Source: Capronia americana (lineage: Eukaryota; Ascomycota; Eurotiomycetes; Chaetothyriales; Herpotrichiellaceae). Taken from it: DNA of 64,000 bases. The position numbers were made by a program, and so were the translations under genes. The DNA is taken from NCBI GenBank assembly GCA_016110215.1, contig JADWQD010000018.1, forward strand, positions 434,001 through 498,000. The letters run 5' to 3'. The notes below the pieces were generated by a model. That model was not told the origin of the DNA. It saw only the letters and a program-made list of their open reading frames with translations, and made no database searches. Numbering within the stretch: position 1 is the first letter of the stretch; each line of letters begins with the position of its first letter. This document shows, one piece after another, positions 54,583 to 64,000 of this stretch.

Positions 54583-57359
54583 ATGGCAGACGTTGACGGT
54601 GCTTGCCGCGTTCCTTCTCCGACCATACCGAACATAGCGGAGGACGAAAGTGACATTGAACCGGAAAATGTACCTCTGCCGCGCAGCTCCATGGTCTCAG
54701 TACGACTCTCCGACATCCCCTTCGACCCTGATCTCGATATCATAGACGAACGTGAGAACCCCCTCGACGCCTCTGTTCCTCGCAGCGGGTCCCCCTCTTC
54801 CCGTACGAGTCGGTCATCCTCGCGGACTTCGGAGAGCTCCATTTCCATAAATTCGGTCAATTGGGAGGGTCTGGAGAAGACGGAAGAACAAGAAGCGAAA
54901 TATGATGCCACAGATGAAGTGAGTCTGCTGTGACCATGGGCCCAGGACACTATTAACTGTTGACTTAGTCCACTGCCTTGCTGCTGGCACGCCTGGAGAA
55001 GGAAAACGCAGCCTTGGCCGTTGATCCGAAGGCTGGCATTTCGACAACTTCACGACCTCGGAAAAACACACGGCCACCGTCCATGCACCAGTTGAAGAGA
55101 ATGGTCAACGGGCCACAGCCTCAATCACTGAGATATTCGTTGTTGCCTGCTCCACCTATGACCGAACTGGAATTCTGGGCGGCTTTGGTCCAGGACTACA
55201 GCCAAACAGCGCAGCGGCTGCCCACCTTGACCTCAAACAAAATCCGAGGAGGTGTCCCACCACCCTTGAGAGGTGTCGTGTGGCCCAGCATTGCGCGAGC
55301 ACATGATGGCTTTCTACACTCCGAGTATCAGCGGCTATCCAATCAGCCAAGTCCCTATGATGGTCTGATTGGGAAGGACGTGGGACGGAGTTTCCCAAAT
55401 GTTGACCTGTTTCGGGAAAAGGATGGTGATGGCCAGCGCATGCTTGGGAAGGTTCTGAAATCATTCTCATTGTACGACGAAAAGATCGGATACTGTCAAG
55501 GTCTAGGCTTTGTGGTCGGCCCACTGCTGATGCACATGAGCGAACCAGAGGCTTTTTGCATCCTCGTTAGGTATGTCACGAAGGTAGATTCCCCAGGAAC
55601 AGTACTAATCAGACGCAGACTCATGGAGGACTACGACCTGCGCTCGTGCTATCTCCCTGATTTATCAGGACTTCATCTTCGCATATACCAATTCCAACAG
55701 CTCCTCGGCCGACACCTACCAGAGCTTGCGGCTCATCTCGAAGAGCTAAAAGTCGAACCACTTTATGTGTCCCAGTGGTTTCTGTCATTCTTTGCCGTCA
55801 CATGTCCACTCCCCATGTTATTACGCATCTACGATGTCATATTATCCGAAGGTGCAACGGAGACATTGATGAGGGTGGCACTATCTCTGATGCAGAGGAA
55901 CCAAAAGAAACTTCTTGGATTCCGGGAGTTTGAGGACGCCATGCAATTTTTACTTTCTAGGGGACTATGGGACACCTATGCTCAACATGCCGACGACTTA
56001 GTCTCAGATTTCGTGTCTCTGACCGTATTGGTTAGCCAGGAGTCTTTACAGACCCTCGAGGCCAACTTCAGACACTCGCAGAACATAACAACAGCGCCGT
56101 CGCTGAAGAGTGCGGCAGCCTCATTCTTGGGTAGATTTTGGGCCGGATCATCACATGCACCATCGAGGTCTCAAAACCTGAGCCTCACGATTCCGGGAAA
56201 CAACGTTTCCATCAGAAAGTCTTCTTCCGGTCAGAGTTTGACGTCAACCGTAAATTCGATTGAGACGACTAATTCTGAAGCGAGTACGTTGGCCACGGAA
56301 TTTTCAGACGAAGGACCGGCAAAAGCGACACTCTCAACTGCCACCAGTCTCCAATCAGTGATGGTACCTACTCCGAACTCCAGCAACCGCGACTTGCATC
56401 AACAAATTGAAGAGCTGCTCACCGAGCTGTCCAAAGTCCAACGGCAGCAGGTCGGACTGGCTCAGGAGCTCCAAAGCGAGCGAGAGGGGCGCGAAGAAGA
56501 CCGGCAAACAGCACGCAGGCTGTTGGATTGCCTTCGTTCGCAAACTGCCGAAATCAAGCAGCTCGTTGGGGACGACGACGAATCAGAAGCGACCGCAGAG
56601 CTGGAAAATCTGATGGTCCAGGCTCACGAACAACTGAGTCGAGGAGACTCCAAGCGCCTCTCCGTGGATGAGTCAAAAATCCAGCTCCGCGATGCGGTCT
56701 CGGAGTGGAAAGAAAAACATGAAGTTGAGGTCTCAAAGTGCCGCGACCTCATGAGACAGCTGGATGAACGAGAAGTCGAACACCACACCCTGAAGGAGCA
56801 ACTACGGGATGCTCGAGCTCGTGTACAAGATGCTCACCGTGACAAGCAGCGGCTAGAGCGGACGGTTAGCGAATTGCGCTCCCGAAACAACTCGGTACCG
56901 GACTCACCTGCTGACCTGTACACGCCTGTCACCGAGTTTCCCGATCTAAAGCTGCCTCCACCGAAGAACTCGGGCCTCAGAGAACTGAGGCTGGGTAGGC
57001 CGGAAGCGACTCGATCACCAAGCGTCGGTCCGTATTCAAAACGATCAAGCAGCCTCAACACTCAAACAGTCCTGGCAACTGAAAACCATGAGCCTGTCTC
57101 CAACGACGCTCTGCTGCTGGAGCTAGTCAATTCCAAGACCGCCGAAGCGGTTGCCAGACAGGAACTCGAAGAGACCAAAGCCAAGCTAGACGCACTGCGC
57201 AAAATCTTAGGGGGCACGAGTGCGTCTCCTACAACACGAGGCAACAGTACGGAGTCACCCAGCCCAAGCCCGGGCACGAAGGAAGCCCCAAAAGCCTCAC
57301 ATGCAGCATCGGCAAGCACAGGAGGCTTCTTCAGTGGTTGGGGAAAGCGAGGCACTTGA
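54583..57359 (+). CDS. TBC-domain RabGAP with C-terminal coiled coil (3 exons)
   Basis: Exons 54583-54918, 54969-55570 and 55619-57359. Introns are 50 bases (GTGAGT...TTAG) and 48 bases (GTATGT, ACTAATC branch, GCAG). The second intron is a multiple of three with no stop, so an unspliced reading would insert 16 wrong residues inside the TBC domain. 892 residues. TBC domains stimulate GTP hydrolysis on Rab GTPases by dual-finger residues: the arginine finger is in IGKDVGRSFP (IxxDxxR) and the glutamine finger in YCQG; both are present. The N-terminus is acidic and Ser-rich; after the TBC domain come a Ser-rich linker and long coiled coil (about 570-740). Layout resembles yeast Gyp5/Gyl1, which act in Golgi-to-plasma-membrane traffic; the exact Rab is not predictable. 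Confidence 0.92.
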
Positions 57360-58599
57360 TGGCCAAGACACCTTGAAGCCTCCATCTTCTATAGTACTCT
57401 TTTAATTAATGATCTAGATGACCATTTCAACAGCCGTTAACGATGCTTTCACATTGCCAAAGTGTGAGCCATTTGTAACGTTAGTCTTTCTCGCCGACCC
57501 GACCATGTCTCTCGCCGACGCCGCACCCTGCTGGATCTCCTGGTTCAGGGGGAAACGTCTCCTCTAGTCCAGCTCCCGGTTGGGGCCGACAACAGAAGAG
57601 CGGCCGGAAATGTACCCTGTCGCGCAAGAAGCAAGTCGAGGTAGAGCAGCCAATCGAGAACGCGTAGCCATCATGCTGGCGTGGTACGTTTCCGATGGCT
57701 TTGAAAGCTGCTCTCAAGCAAGCTTGGTCCACTCGCCCAACGGCCAGGTGCTTTTCGACAACACTCTGGAATGCTTCCGCATCCTCTCGGTCAGTACCCG
57801 CCCACTGATTGGATTTTCCGCGTCTCTAGCTCATTGTCGTTGATAAGCCGACACGCAACACTGCTTGGCTCGCTTGACTCAGCAGGTTTGTCCCAAGGGC
57901 TGAGTCAAGCTCTTTGCGGCTTAGCTGTCTCGCCGACTTGTCTCGAAACCTGGAGAACGACATGGGGTCCCCAGACGGGTCACCGGCGATTCGACGAAGC
58001 AACCCAATAGGAAACGTCTTATCAGAAGCCGAAAACTTGAGCCGAACAGCATGATGGCACTTCCCCGGTACCTCTTCCGTTACAACAGCTGATATCTGCG
58101 CAAGCGATAGCTTTGTAGCGCCTTGTTGAGTTGCGTCAACAGTTCCAACCCGCAAGCCCTTACCCGATGGCTTGGTGTTCATGTTGACTTTGCCCTAGCC
58201 TCTCCGACTCGAATTTCCCGACCCATGGCAGAGCGACTCCTTTTGTTGTCCAATATGGGGACGCTTCTACAGTGTATCAACATATATGAGCAGAGCCCAC
58301 CCGCAAAACATCGAGCCAGAAAGCAGAAATTCATGATTGAATCGAGTACCGTGGAGGCCCTTTCATCGACAACTGTCTTCTACTGTCCCGTGGCATAACG
58401 CCTTCCTATCAAGATGGAGATGAACTATGATGAGAATGTGTGTCCCCTCCCCTGATTGTCCGGAACGAATACTGATCACTTCTCTTGCAGACACTCCACC
58501 AGGTATTCATCATGTAACAGCGCCTGGTCCAATGCAGTTCTAATTATCACACAGCTGGAGGATGAACTCCATACGCATATATATCCCGGCACGGAAATC
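57360..58599. promoter_or_regulatory. Intergenic upstream of the MFS gene
   Basis: 1.24 kb between two plus-strand genes. It holds a 12-base-arm inverted repeat with two Gcn4/AP-1-type heptamers (57872-57910). No gene is supported. Confidence 0.5.
57872..57910. promoter_or_regulatory. Inverted repeat with two TGACTCA sites
   Basis: Arms 57872-57883 and 57899-57910 are perfectly complementary over 12 bases with a 15-base loop. Each arm contains the heptamer TGACTCA (57875-57881) or its reverse TGAGTCA (57901-57907), the known recognition sequence of Gcn4/CpcA and AP-1-type bZIP factors. It is about 700 bases upstream of the MFS transporter start. Confidence 0.7.
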
Positions 58600-60505
58600 A
58601 TGAGTGACGTTGGGAGCCATCATTTTGTCAAGTCGTCCGACAAATCCAGCCGGGTGCTCGTGCCCCAACCATCAGATGATGCACATGATCCTCTGGTGCG
58701 CAACAGGGCAAAGTCGAACGAGGCCGTCTCTAATTCTAACATCGTGCCAGAACTGGAACCGTTTCTGGAAGTTCTCTAGCGTCACCATGGTCATTCTAAT
58801 AACTTTCGCTCAGGGGTTCGGGCCACTTGCGGTTGCGCCTATGTTCCCCGACTTGATCGAGGCTTTCGATACCGATCTGGCAGGTGCCGTCCAGTTCACC
58901 GGAGTCTGCATCCTTGTCCTAGGGTTTAGCAACTTTCTTTGGTCAGTCGTCGCGACGAGTCGTCAAGCCTCTCTTTATTGACTTGAGACAGGGTTCCTAT
59001 CCAGACATCGTTCGGCCGACGACCGGTTGTTATTTTCTCGACGTTGATCTGCTTGGTCTCAAACATATGGAGAGCTGTCGCGAAAGACTATTCGAGCTTC
59101 ATGGGTGCTTGTGTCTTGAATGGGATCGGAGCTGGTCCCGCAGAGGTACTATCACCTTCCCTAGGCGCATCGGAGACTGACACCAAGGGTAGACCCTTGC
59201 TCCAACCGTCATCGCGGACGTATTGTTCCTCCACGAACGGGGCGCTTACAACACCTTGTACTTCACGGTTTATTTTGGCAGCTTGATGGTCAGGAGCGCC
59301 TCGAGGAGAAGGAATTTCCGCTGACTCGACATCAGGTCGGTCCGATTATTGGGGGATCCATGGCTCAGTACTCGCACTGGCGCAATTTCTGGTGGCTGAA
59401 CGTCGCCCTACTTGCAGCAACTCTTCTCGGGTCAATCTTCCTGTTTCCTGAAACCAAGTGGCACCGCCAGCACCCCAGAGAGTTGATGACACGAGAGCAA
59501 AAGCAGCAAACTTCCGATGAGCAAGTGATCTCGGAGCTTGAAAACCCAGAGAAGATCAATGCCAGCAAAATCTCTACGACGGCTGAGTTGACGACCGAGG
59601 CCACCCCGGAGCAAGATCCATATCTGCACAAAGGAACACCCTCAAGGCAGCAGTTCATGCCATGGCAGACTAATGCCCACCCGTTCAAAGCCATCGCCTT
59701 GGACCTTTTCATCCCGTGGAAGCTACACCTATACCCGATCATTGAGTTCTCTGCTTTCGTGGTGTCCTGGTCGGCCTCCTCCTTCTTGACCATCAACCTG
59801 ACACAGTCACAGAACTTTGCCGCGCCACCATACAATTTCCCACCCCAAAGCGTCGGCTATACAAACTTCGCAATCCTTGTTGGAGCCTTAATCGGCCTGT
59901 TAACTAATGGACCGCTCAGCGATTGGATTGCTGCAAGAGCAACCAAGCGTAACAGGGGCGTTCGAGAGCCGGAGATGAGATTGCCCGCACTGATTCCCTA
60001 TGTGATCATCATGCTGATCAATAATTTCGTCGTTGCGTTTGGGTACGAATATAAGTGGGATTGGCGGGTAAGTTGTCACGAGGCCCAATATCGAGTCTGG
60101 CTGATTGAGATTCCTGCAGGTGATCGTGATTATAGGATGTACGTTGTATTCGCCCTTCCAACTCGAGTCCTTGATGGTGAGGTTGAGACGGATTCTAACC
60201 CGCATGCAGACACTTGTGCTGGCATTCAAGTCGCCGCAATCCCTGCCATCGCATCAACCTACGCCGTTGATTCGTACAAGCCCGTTGCCGGTTCAATTTT
60301 CGTCACCATCACAGTGAACAAGAACGTTTGGGGCTACGGATTCAGCAAGTTTATTACTCCTTGGATCATTGCGAACGGGTACATCCCCCCAATCATGTTA
60401 AACATGTGCTTGATTTTCTTGTGGTGTTCATTTGGGATAGTCTTCTATTTCTATGGCAAGACTTTCAGGAAGTGGACGAGCAACAGTTTCGTGCACAATT
60501 TGTGA
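58600..60505 (+). CDS. MFS transporter, fungal DHA1-like (7 exons, one of 19 bases)
   Basis: Exons 58600-58695, 58751-58941, 58992-59145, 59193-59288, 59336-60067, 60120-60138 and 60210-60505, giving 527 residues. Every join restores a well-known family stretch: HDPLNWNRFWKF, NFLWVPIQTSFGRRP, NGIGAGPAETLAPTVIADV, GSLMVGPIIGGSMAQ, and VIVIIGYTCAGIQVA across the 19-base exon. The FGRRP loop between helices 2 and 3 is the MFS signature; about 12 membrane helices are split by a hydrophilic loop (about residues 250-310, after the FLFPETKWHR end of helix 6). Transporters of this type export drugs or toxicants or import small metabolites by proton exchange; substrate is unknown. Introns are 47-71 bases. 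N-terminus is soluble and Ser-rich. No neighbouring biosynthetic enzymes point to a cluster. Confidence 0.92.
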
Positions 60506-61297
60506 GAAACGAGAGCGTCCATGGGACATGAGAGGTCATCAGTCGTGGAACTCCCTGACTTGAGATGACAACAAAGGAGCAAAGTGGGAATATAAACTGT
60601 CAAAGGCATGGGAACTGCAACTCAATCCCACGTCTTTACTGTTGCGTTCTCCGGGTTGTCGCTGCAATACTCAATGCTACCATAAACTTTGAAAGTTTCA
60701 AAAGGAAAGGCGCCAGTTAACAAGTACTGCCGGGCATCTCAATGGTTTCTTGCTTCCACTCATAGTCCAAGCAGTGCTAACGTCACGCGCGCTACGAGCT
60801 AAGACGCATACCCTTGGGATCGGGAGAATTCGCTAACTTCGACGGTCTGACACGGGCTGAGCATTCACTTCACGGCTAACGAGAGACGAACGCAGAAGAC
60901 GCTGGACAGGACCTAGCCCTTCCGTGTCACCAACCCGAGCCCGAAATCCGTTATATCAGAGATGAAAATATGGCATGACTCACAGGCGAGGCTCAGCCAC
61001 ATGGTCAAGCTGTGAAGTGAAGTTGAAGTGAAGGTGAGGTTGGCAGAAGCACGAGACTGTGCACGATGCCCGCCAGTCTTATCGCGGTTCAACCCACGGC
61101 AACTGGCATCGTCACAAGTCCCTTCAGACTTGCCTCACCTGCTGCCTACATGGCAGCTCGATCAATGCACCTCAACCCCACAACTGCGCCGGCAAAGTCA
61201 CAGAATGTCTTGCTCACTCACAACTCATTGTGTCCCCACCACCTCTGCCTTAGAACGCCATTCAATCCACTAACCGGTCGCCTTGGTGGCCTTCATC
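60506..61297. other. Intergenic, no gene supported
   Basis: 3' side of the MFS gene and promoter of the coiled-coil gene. A single TGACTCA heptamer lies at 60976-60982. The region from 61110 to 61290 is C/A-rich and probably the 5' leader. Confidence 0.5.
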
Positions 61298-62749
61298 ATG
61301 GAGGATCCATTCGTCACAGATACTGCGTTCCAGCTGTCGGCGAGCAACCAAGAAAATGCCCAGCTCCATCCGGCCAATTTCAGACTGCTTTCACCTGGGG
61401 AAGCCATGCTGCCACACAGCAATACCTGGGAACAGTCCTTTCACAACCTCAGATACAACCTTGAGCTGCATAAGAAACCCGAAGATGTCATGGTCTACCA
61501 GGGACCCGCTCGTTTTAAGACGGAGATCGACCCGGTAATGTCACGGCGATATCAGAGTTACCTCTACGAGCGGCGCAGAGCGGAGCATGTCAAGCGAAAG
61601 CTGGAGGAGAAGCGAGTCGGGCTTAGACAAATGAGATGTAGGGCCGAGCACGCGGAAAATGAAAGGCGACGACAGCAAGCTGAGCGTGAGGCGATTTCGG
61701 AGCGGTCCAGACAAAAGGCGGTAACTGCTCGATTGCAGGAACAACAAGCTAGTTCCAGTGCTGAGTACCTTCTGTGCCAGTTCCCGACACCTGCCGGAGA
61801 GCACTGCCACGGGATACATCCACCAGCCTCCGGGGCGAATGTTACTCAACAAGTCTTCACCCGACCGCCAGTACCAGCCGAAACCGGTCGTGTGGCCTTG
61901 AAATCGACTTCGGACTCCGCAGCAGGTGCCGTCAGCGGTCTTCGAGCTCGACGAGACTGGTGTGATTATTATCTGTGCGACGGCCATGAGACTTCTCCCA
62001 CAAGGAACGGGGCTGCCAGCAGTGGGTCCCCGGCCATAGGCATGCATGTTCTGCACGAAACCATAACGACTTCACCCACTTACCGTTGCTCTCCCACCCT
62101 ACCCAATCGCCTGGTGACTGGCAAACCCACGGATGAAAGACTTGGAAACACACGTCTCCTAGCCGAACAGGCTGTTAGACTTCGCAACCATATCAAGGTA
62201 GACGGTTACAGACGATACGCCCCCTCTGCCATGGGACCCGTCCAAACCGGCAGCTTTGGTGGCAAGGACGTTAACGGTTCCCCAAGTTCACGACAACCGG
62301 GCATGACAGAGCAACAGCAGCATTTTTTACCAGCTCCACAGTCACATGTAACGTCCGCAGCTTTTAATACCCCCACGGCTTCCGTTGAGTCCCCCGATCC
62401 CGACGACGACATGATCGGAATGAGCCGCGCTCCAGGCCAACAAACCAGAACTGCCATAATGGGCGCCACTATTATCGACACAAGTCCGTCCTTGGCCTCC
62501 GATCCCAGCGCCGAGGGAGATTTGGACCCGGACAACCATGAGGTTCGCCCTGACGATATCGAGCCCCAATCACCAAGTCTGTCTGATATCATTGGAAGCG
62601 AGACACCTTCTGAAGATAGTGAGGATGATGACAAAGATGAGGACTTTGACCCAAGGACGAACGGTGCGAATTTGAAGGTGCCGAAGCATGGGGAGGTTAG
62701 GGGATTTGGGATGCGGACACGGCGGAGCAGTGGCAGAGCGAGAGGATAG
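61298..62749 (+). CDS. Coiled-coil, acidic-tailed protein of unknown function
   Basis: 483 residues from the ATG at 61298 (the open frame begins at a TTG five codons earlier). Residues about 85-150 are a highly charged helix (RRRAEHVKRKLEEKRVGLRQ and onward) that should form a coiled coil. The middle is Ser/Thr/Pro-rich with scattered Cys (YLLCQFPTPAGEHCHGIHPP, later DWCDYYLCDGHE), which may bind a metal. The C-terminus has an acidic block (EDSEDDDKDEDFDP) followed by a basic Arg-rich end (MRTRRSSGRARG), a layout common in chromatin-associated proteins. No family recognised. Confidence 0.75.
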   Translation: MEDPFVTDTAFQLSASNQENAQLHPANFRLLSPGEAMLPHSNTWEQSFHNLRYNLELHKKPEDVMVYQGPARFKTEIDPVMSRRYQSYLYERRRAEHVKRKLEEKRVGLRQMRCRAEHAENERRRQQAEREAISERSRQKAVTARLQEQQASSSAEYLLCQFPTPAGEHCHGIHPPASGANVTQQVFTRPPVPAETGRVALKSTSDSAAGAVSGLRARRDWCDYYLCDGHETSPTRNGAASSGSPAIGMHVLHETITTSPTYRCSPTLPNRLVTGKPTDERLGNTRLLAEQAVRLRNHIKVDGYRRYAPSAMGPVQTGSFGGKDVNGSPSSRQPGMTEQQQHFLPAPQSHVTSAAFNTPTASVESPDPDDDMIGMSRAPGQQTRTAIMGATIIDTSPSLASDPSAEGDLDPDNHEVRPDDIEPQSPSLSDIIGSETPSEDSEDDDKDEDFDPRTNGANLKVPKHGEVRGFGMRTRRSSGRARG

Positions 62750-63232
62750 CGGCAAGCGGAGAAACGTGTTGTAGGAAGCTCTGAAACGGTTGTGACCGAG
62801 GGGGGCAATAGTGGAATGACGAATGTCCGGGGGCGGCACCACGGATCGGCGAGACCGCACACATGTACACAAGTTATTCACGAACTTATGATGAAGCGGA
62901 TGGGTTGTATCAACACATTGAGGTTAGGCGACCTGTGCAAGATGAAGATGAGCTTCACACATTGGATGATTGAGCTGGGGAGCGATAACACAAAGTTCCG
63001 ACGTGCAAGGAGCAGCGCACCGCAAAGTGTGTTGACCGCCTTCCAAGATAGTCACAGCAACGAAAATGGGAGCTTACTGTGTGATAGTACACAGCATCGT
63101 CGCTGCTCTTCTCTTCCCTATGGCAGATGATCATTTTCGCGCTTTGGCCACCACGTAGTGATGTCCTTTCTCTAGCAGTTCGCAGTCCGCCATCGCTTCT
63201 TTGAACCAACATATCTAGTATGGCGACCCTCC
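62750..63232. other. Convergent 3' intergenic
   Basis: 483 bases between convergent genes; no element beyond presumed 3' untranslated regions. Confidence 0.5.
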
Positions 63233-64000
63233 TCATTCATCGTCCTCATCATCACTATCGGGAAAGTCCAGGGCAAGTTTCTTCTTCGGCTGCGGTGACT
63301 TGGGCGGTCTTTGAGCTTGAGCTTGACTGGCTGAGGGCTGTCCCGTGGCCGCGGTCGCCGGATCTTCTCGTCTTCCCAGAATAGGACTCTCCGGGAAGTC
63401 AATAGCGTCTTCTTCGCCTTTCTCCTCGGGCGCGATGTCCTCTGTTTCCCTCACCATCCTACCTACCTCCCGCTCGACGGCTTCCTGGACGAGCTTGGCA
63501 CTTTCGTCCTCATTTCTGACGCCGCCTGAGAATTGGTGCTCTTGTCGTTCCCTGAAGAGTTGGAGTTGGCCCAGTGCCCCCATCCGCAGGGTCGGCCCAT
63601 CGGGGAAGGACATGCCCATGCGCGCGCGCTCAATGGCGATAGCATTATCGATGCGAGAGAGTTCGGCTGTGGTTTCAACTGTGTTGTTCCCTACGCCACT
63701 TTCGCCATCCGGCCCTATCGTGGCCGTTGCCATATCTTGCGTCGCAGGAGGCTCGGTTGCGGACGGAACACCGTTCACCGCTGTAGCGGCGGAGGATGCG
63801 TTCTTCGCGGCGACCTTCCTCCGTACAGCTTCTGTCTCCGCCTCTTTGGCTGCGATGGTGTTATGTTTGCCTATCCGTGCCGCAAACGTCAAAAGCGTGT
63901 GATAGTCCACCTCGGCGACGGATTCTTCGTGGTCCTCTTCATCCTCATCCTCGGAATCCTCCTCCACAATGCTCGGGTTGATCGCGCCAATTTCCGTCTT
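63233..64000 (-). CDS. MED4-like Mediator subunit, N-terminus cut by window edge
   Basis: The frame runs open off the right edge (no ATG is seen; the apparent start near 63967 is a GTG inside the chain), so about 256 C-terminal residues are present. After an acidic block, VDYHTLLTFAARIGKHN matches the conserved Mediator subunit 4 element that in other fungi reads like LLxYAxxIxKxT. Further on, RARMGMSFPDGPTLRMGALG sits where MED4 has its PWP...RRGALASIQ element. The tail is Pro/Lys-rich and ends in acidic DSDDEDDE, as in fungal MED4. MED4 is in the middle module of Mediator, which links activators to RNA polymerase II. The match is by motif only and is weak in the middle, so another chromatin protein is possible. 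Confidence 0.6.
   Translation of the reverse strand, partial: KTEIGAINPSIVEEDSEDEDEEDHEESVAEVDYHTLLTFAARIGKHNTIAAKEAETEAVRRKVAAKNASSAATAVNGVPSATEPPATQDMATATIGPDGESGVGNNTVETTAELSRIDNAIAIERARMGMSFPDGPTLRMGALGQLQLFRERQEHQFSGGVRNEDESAKLVQEAVEREVGRMVRETEDIAPEEKGEEDAIDFPESPILGRREDPATAATGQPSASQAQAQRPPKSPQPKKKLALDFPDSDDEDDE

Overview
The window is nuclear DNA of a filamentous ascomycete (Pezizomycotina). Genes carry GT/AG introns mostly 46-56 bases long, with CTAAC/CTGAC-type branch points. The set includes HET-domain proteins, an APSES transcription factor, fungal topoisomerase II, a survivin-like BIR protein and Tam41. I cannot place it below subphylum from sequence alone. Gene models below were spliced by hand from reading frame, splice signals and family fit. 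Several open frames begin at GTG or TTG codons that are not real starts, so the first usable ATG or an upstream exon was used instead.

Left part (1-6.4 kb): a small zinc-binding protein of unknown function, then a head-to-head pair of conserved genes, a two-BIR survivin homologue (minus strand) and mitochondrial Tam41 (plus strand).

Middle part (7-40.4 kb): accessory-looking and sparse. It holds a HET-ankyrin fusion, a 117-residue conserved small protein, a C2H2-like protein, a beta-hydroxyacid dehydrogenase, a nine-exon MACPF (perforin-like) gene, a glutamine-rich protein, a poorly resolved multi-exon gene of unknown function, a 49-residue cysteine-rich mini-protein and a second HET protein. 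Two long stretches (18.3-23.0 kb and 24.4-32.0 kb) show no gene I can support. Two HET proteins and a MACPF protein within 33 kb suggest a non-self-recognition or defence-type neighbourhood; this is inference.

Right part (41-64 kb): denser and mostly conserved. It holds a single-pass membrane protein, a CCCH zinc-finger protein, an Xbp1-like APSES factor and TOP2, all on the minus strand. These are followed on the plus strand by a TBC-domain RabGAP, a seven-exon MFS transporter with a 19-base exon, and a coiled-coil protein. A MED4-like Mediator subunit on the minus strand is cut by the window edge. TOP2 and the RabGAP share a 1.07 kb divergent promoter interval.

No rRNA, convincing tRNA, CRISPR array, transposase or reverse transcriptase was seen.
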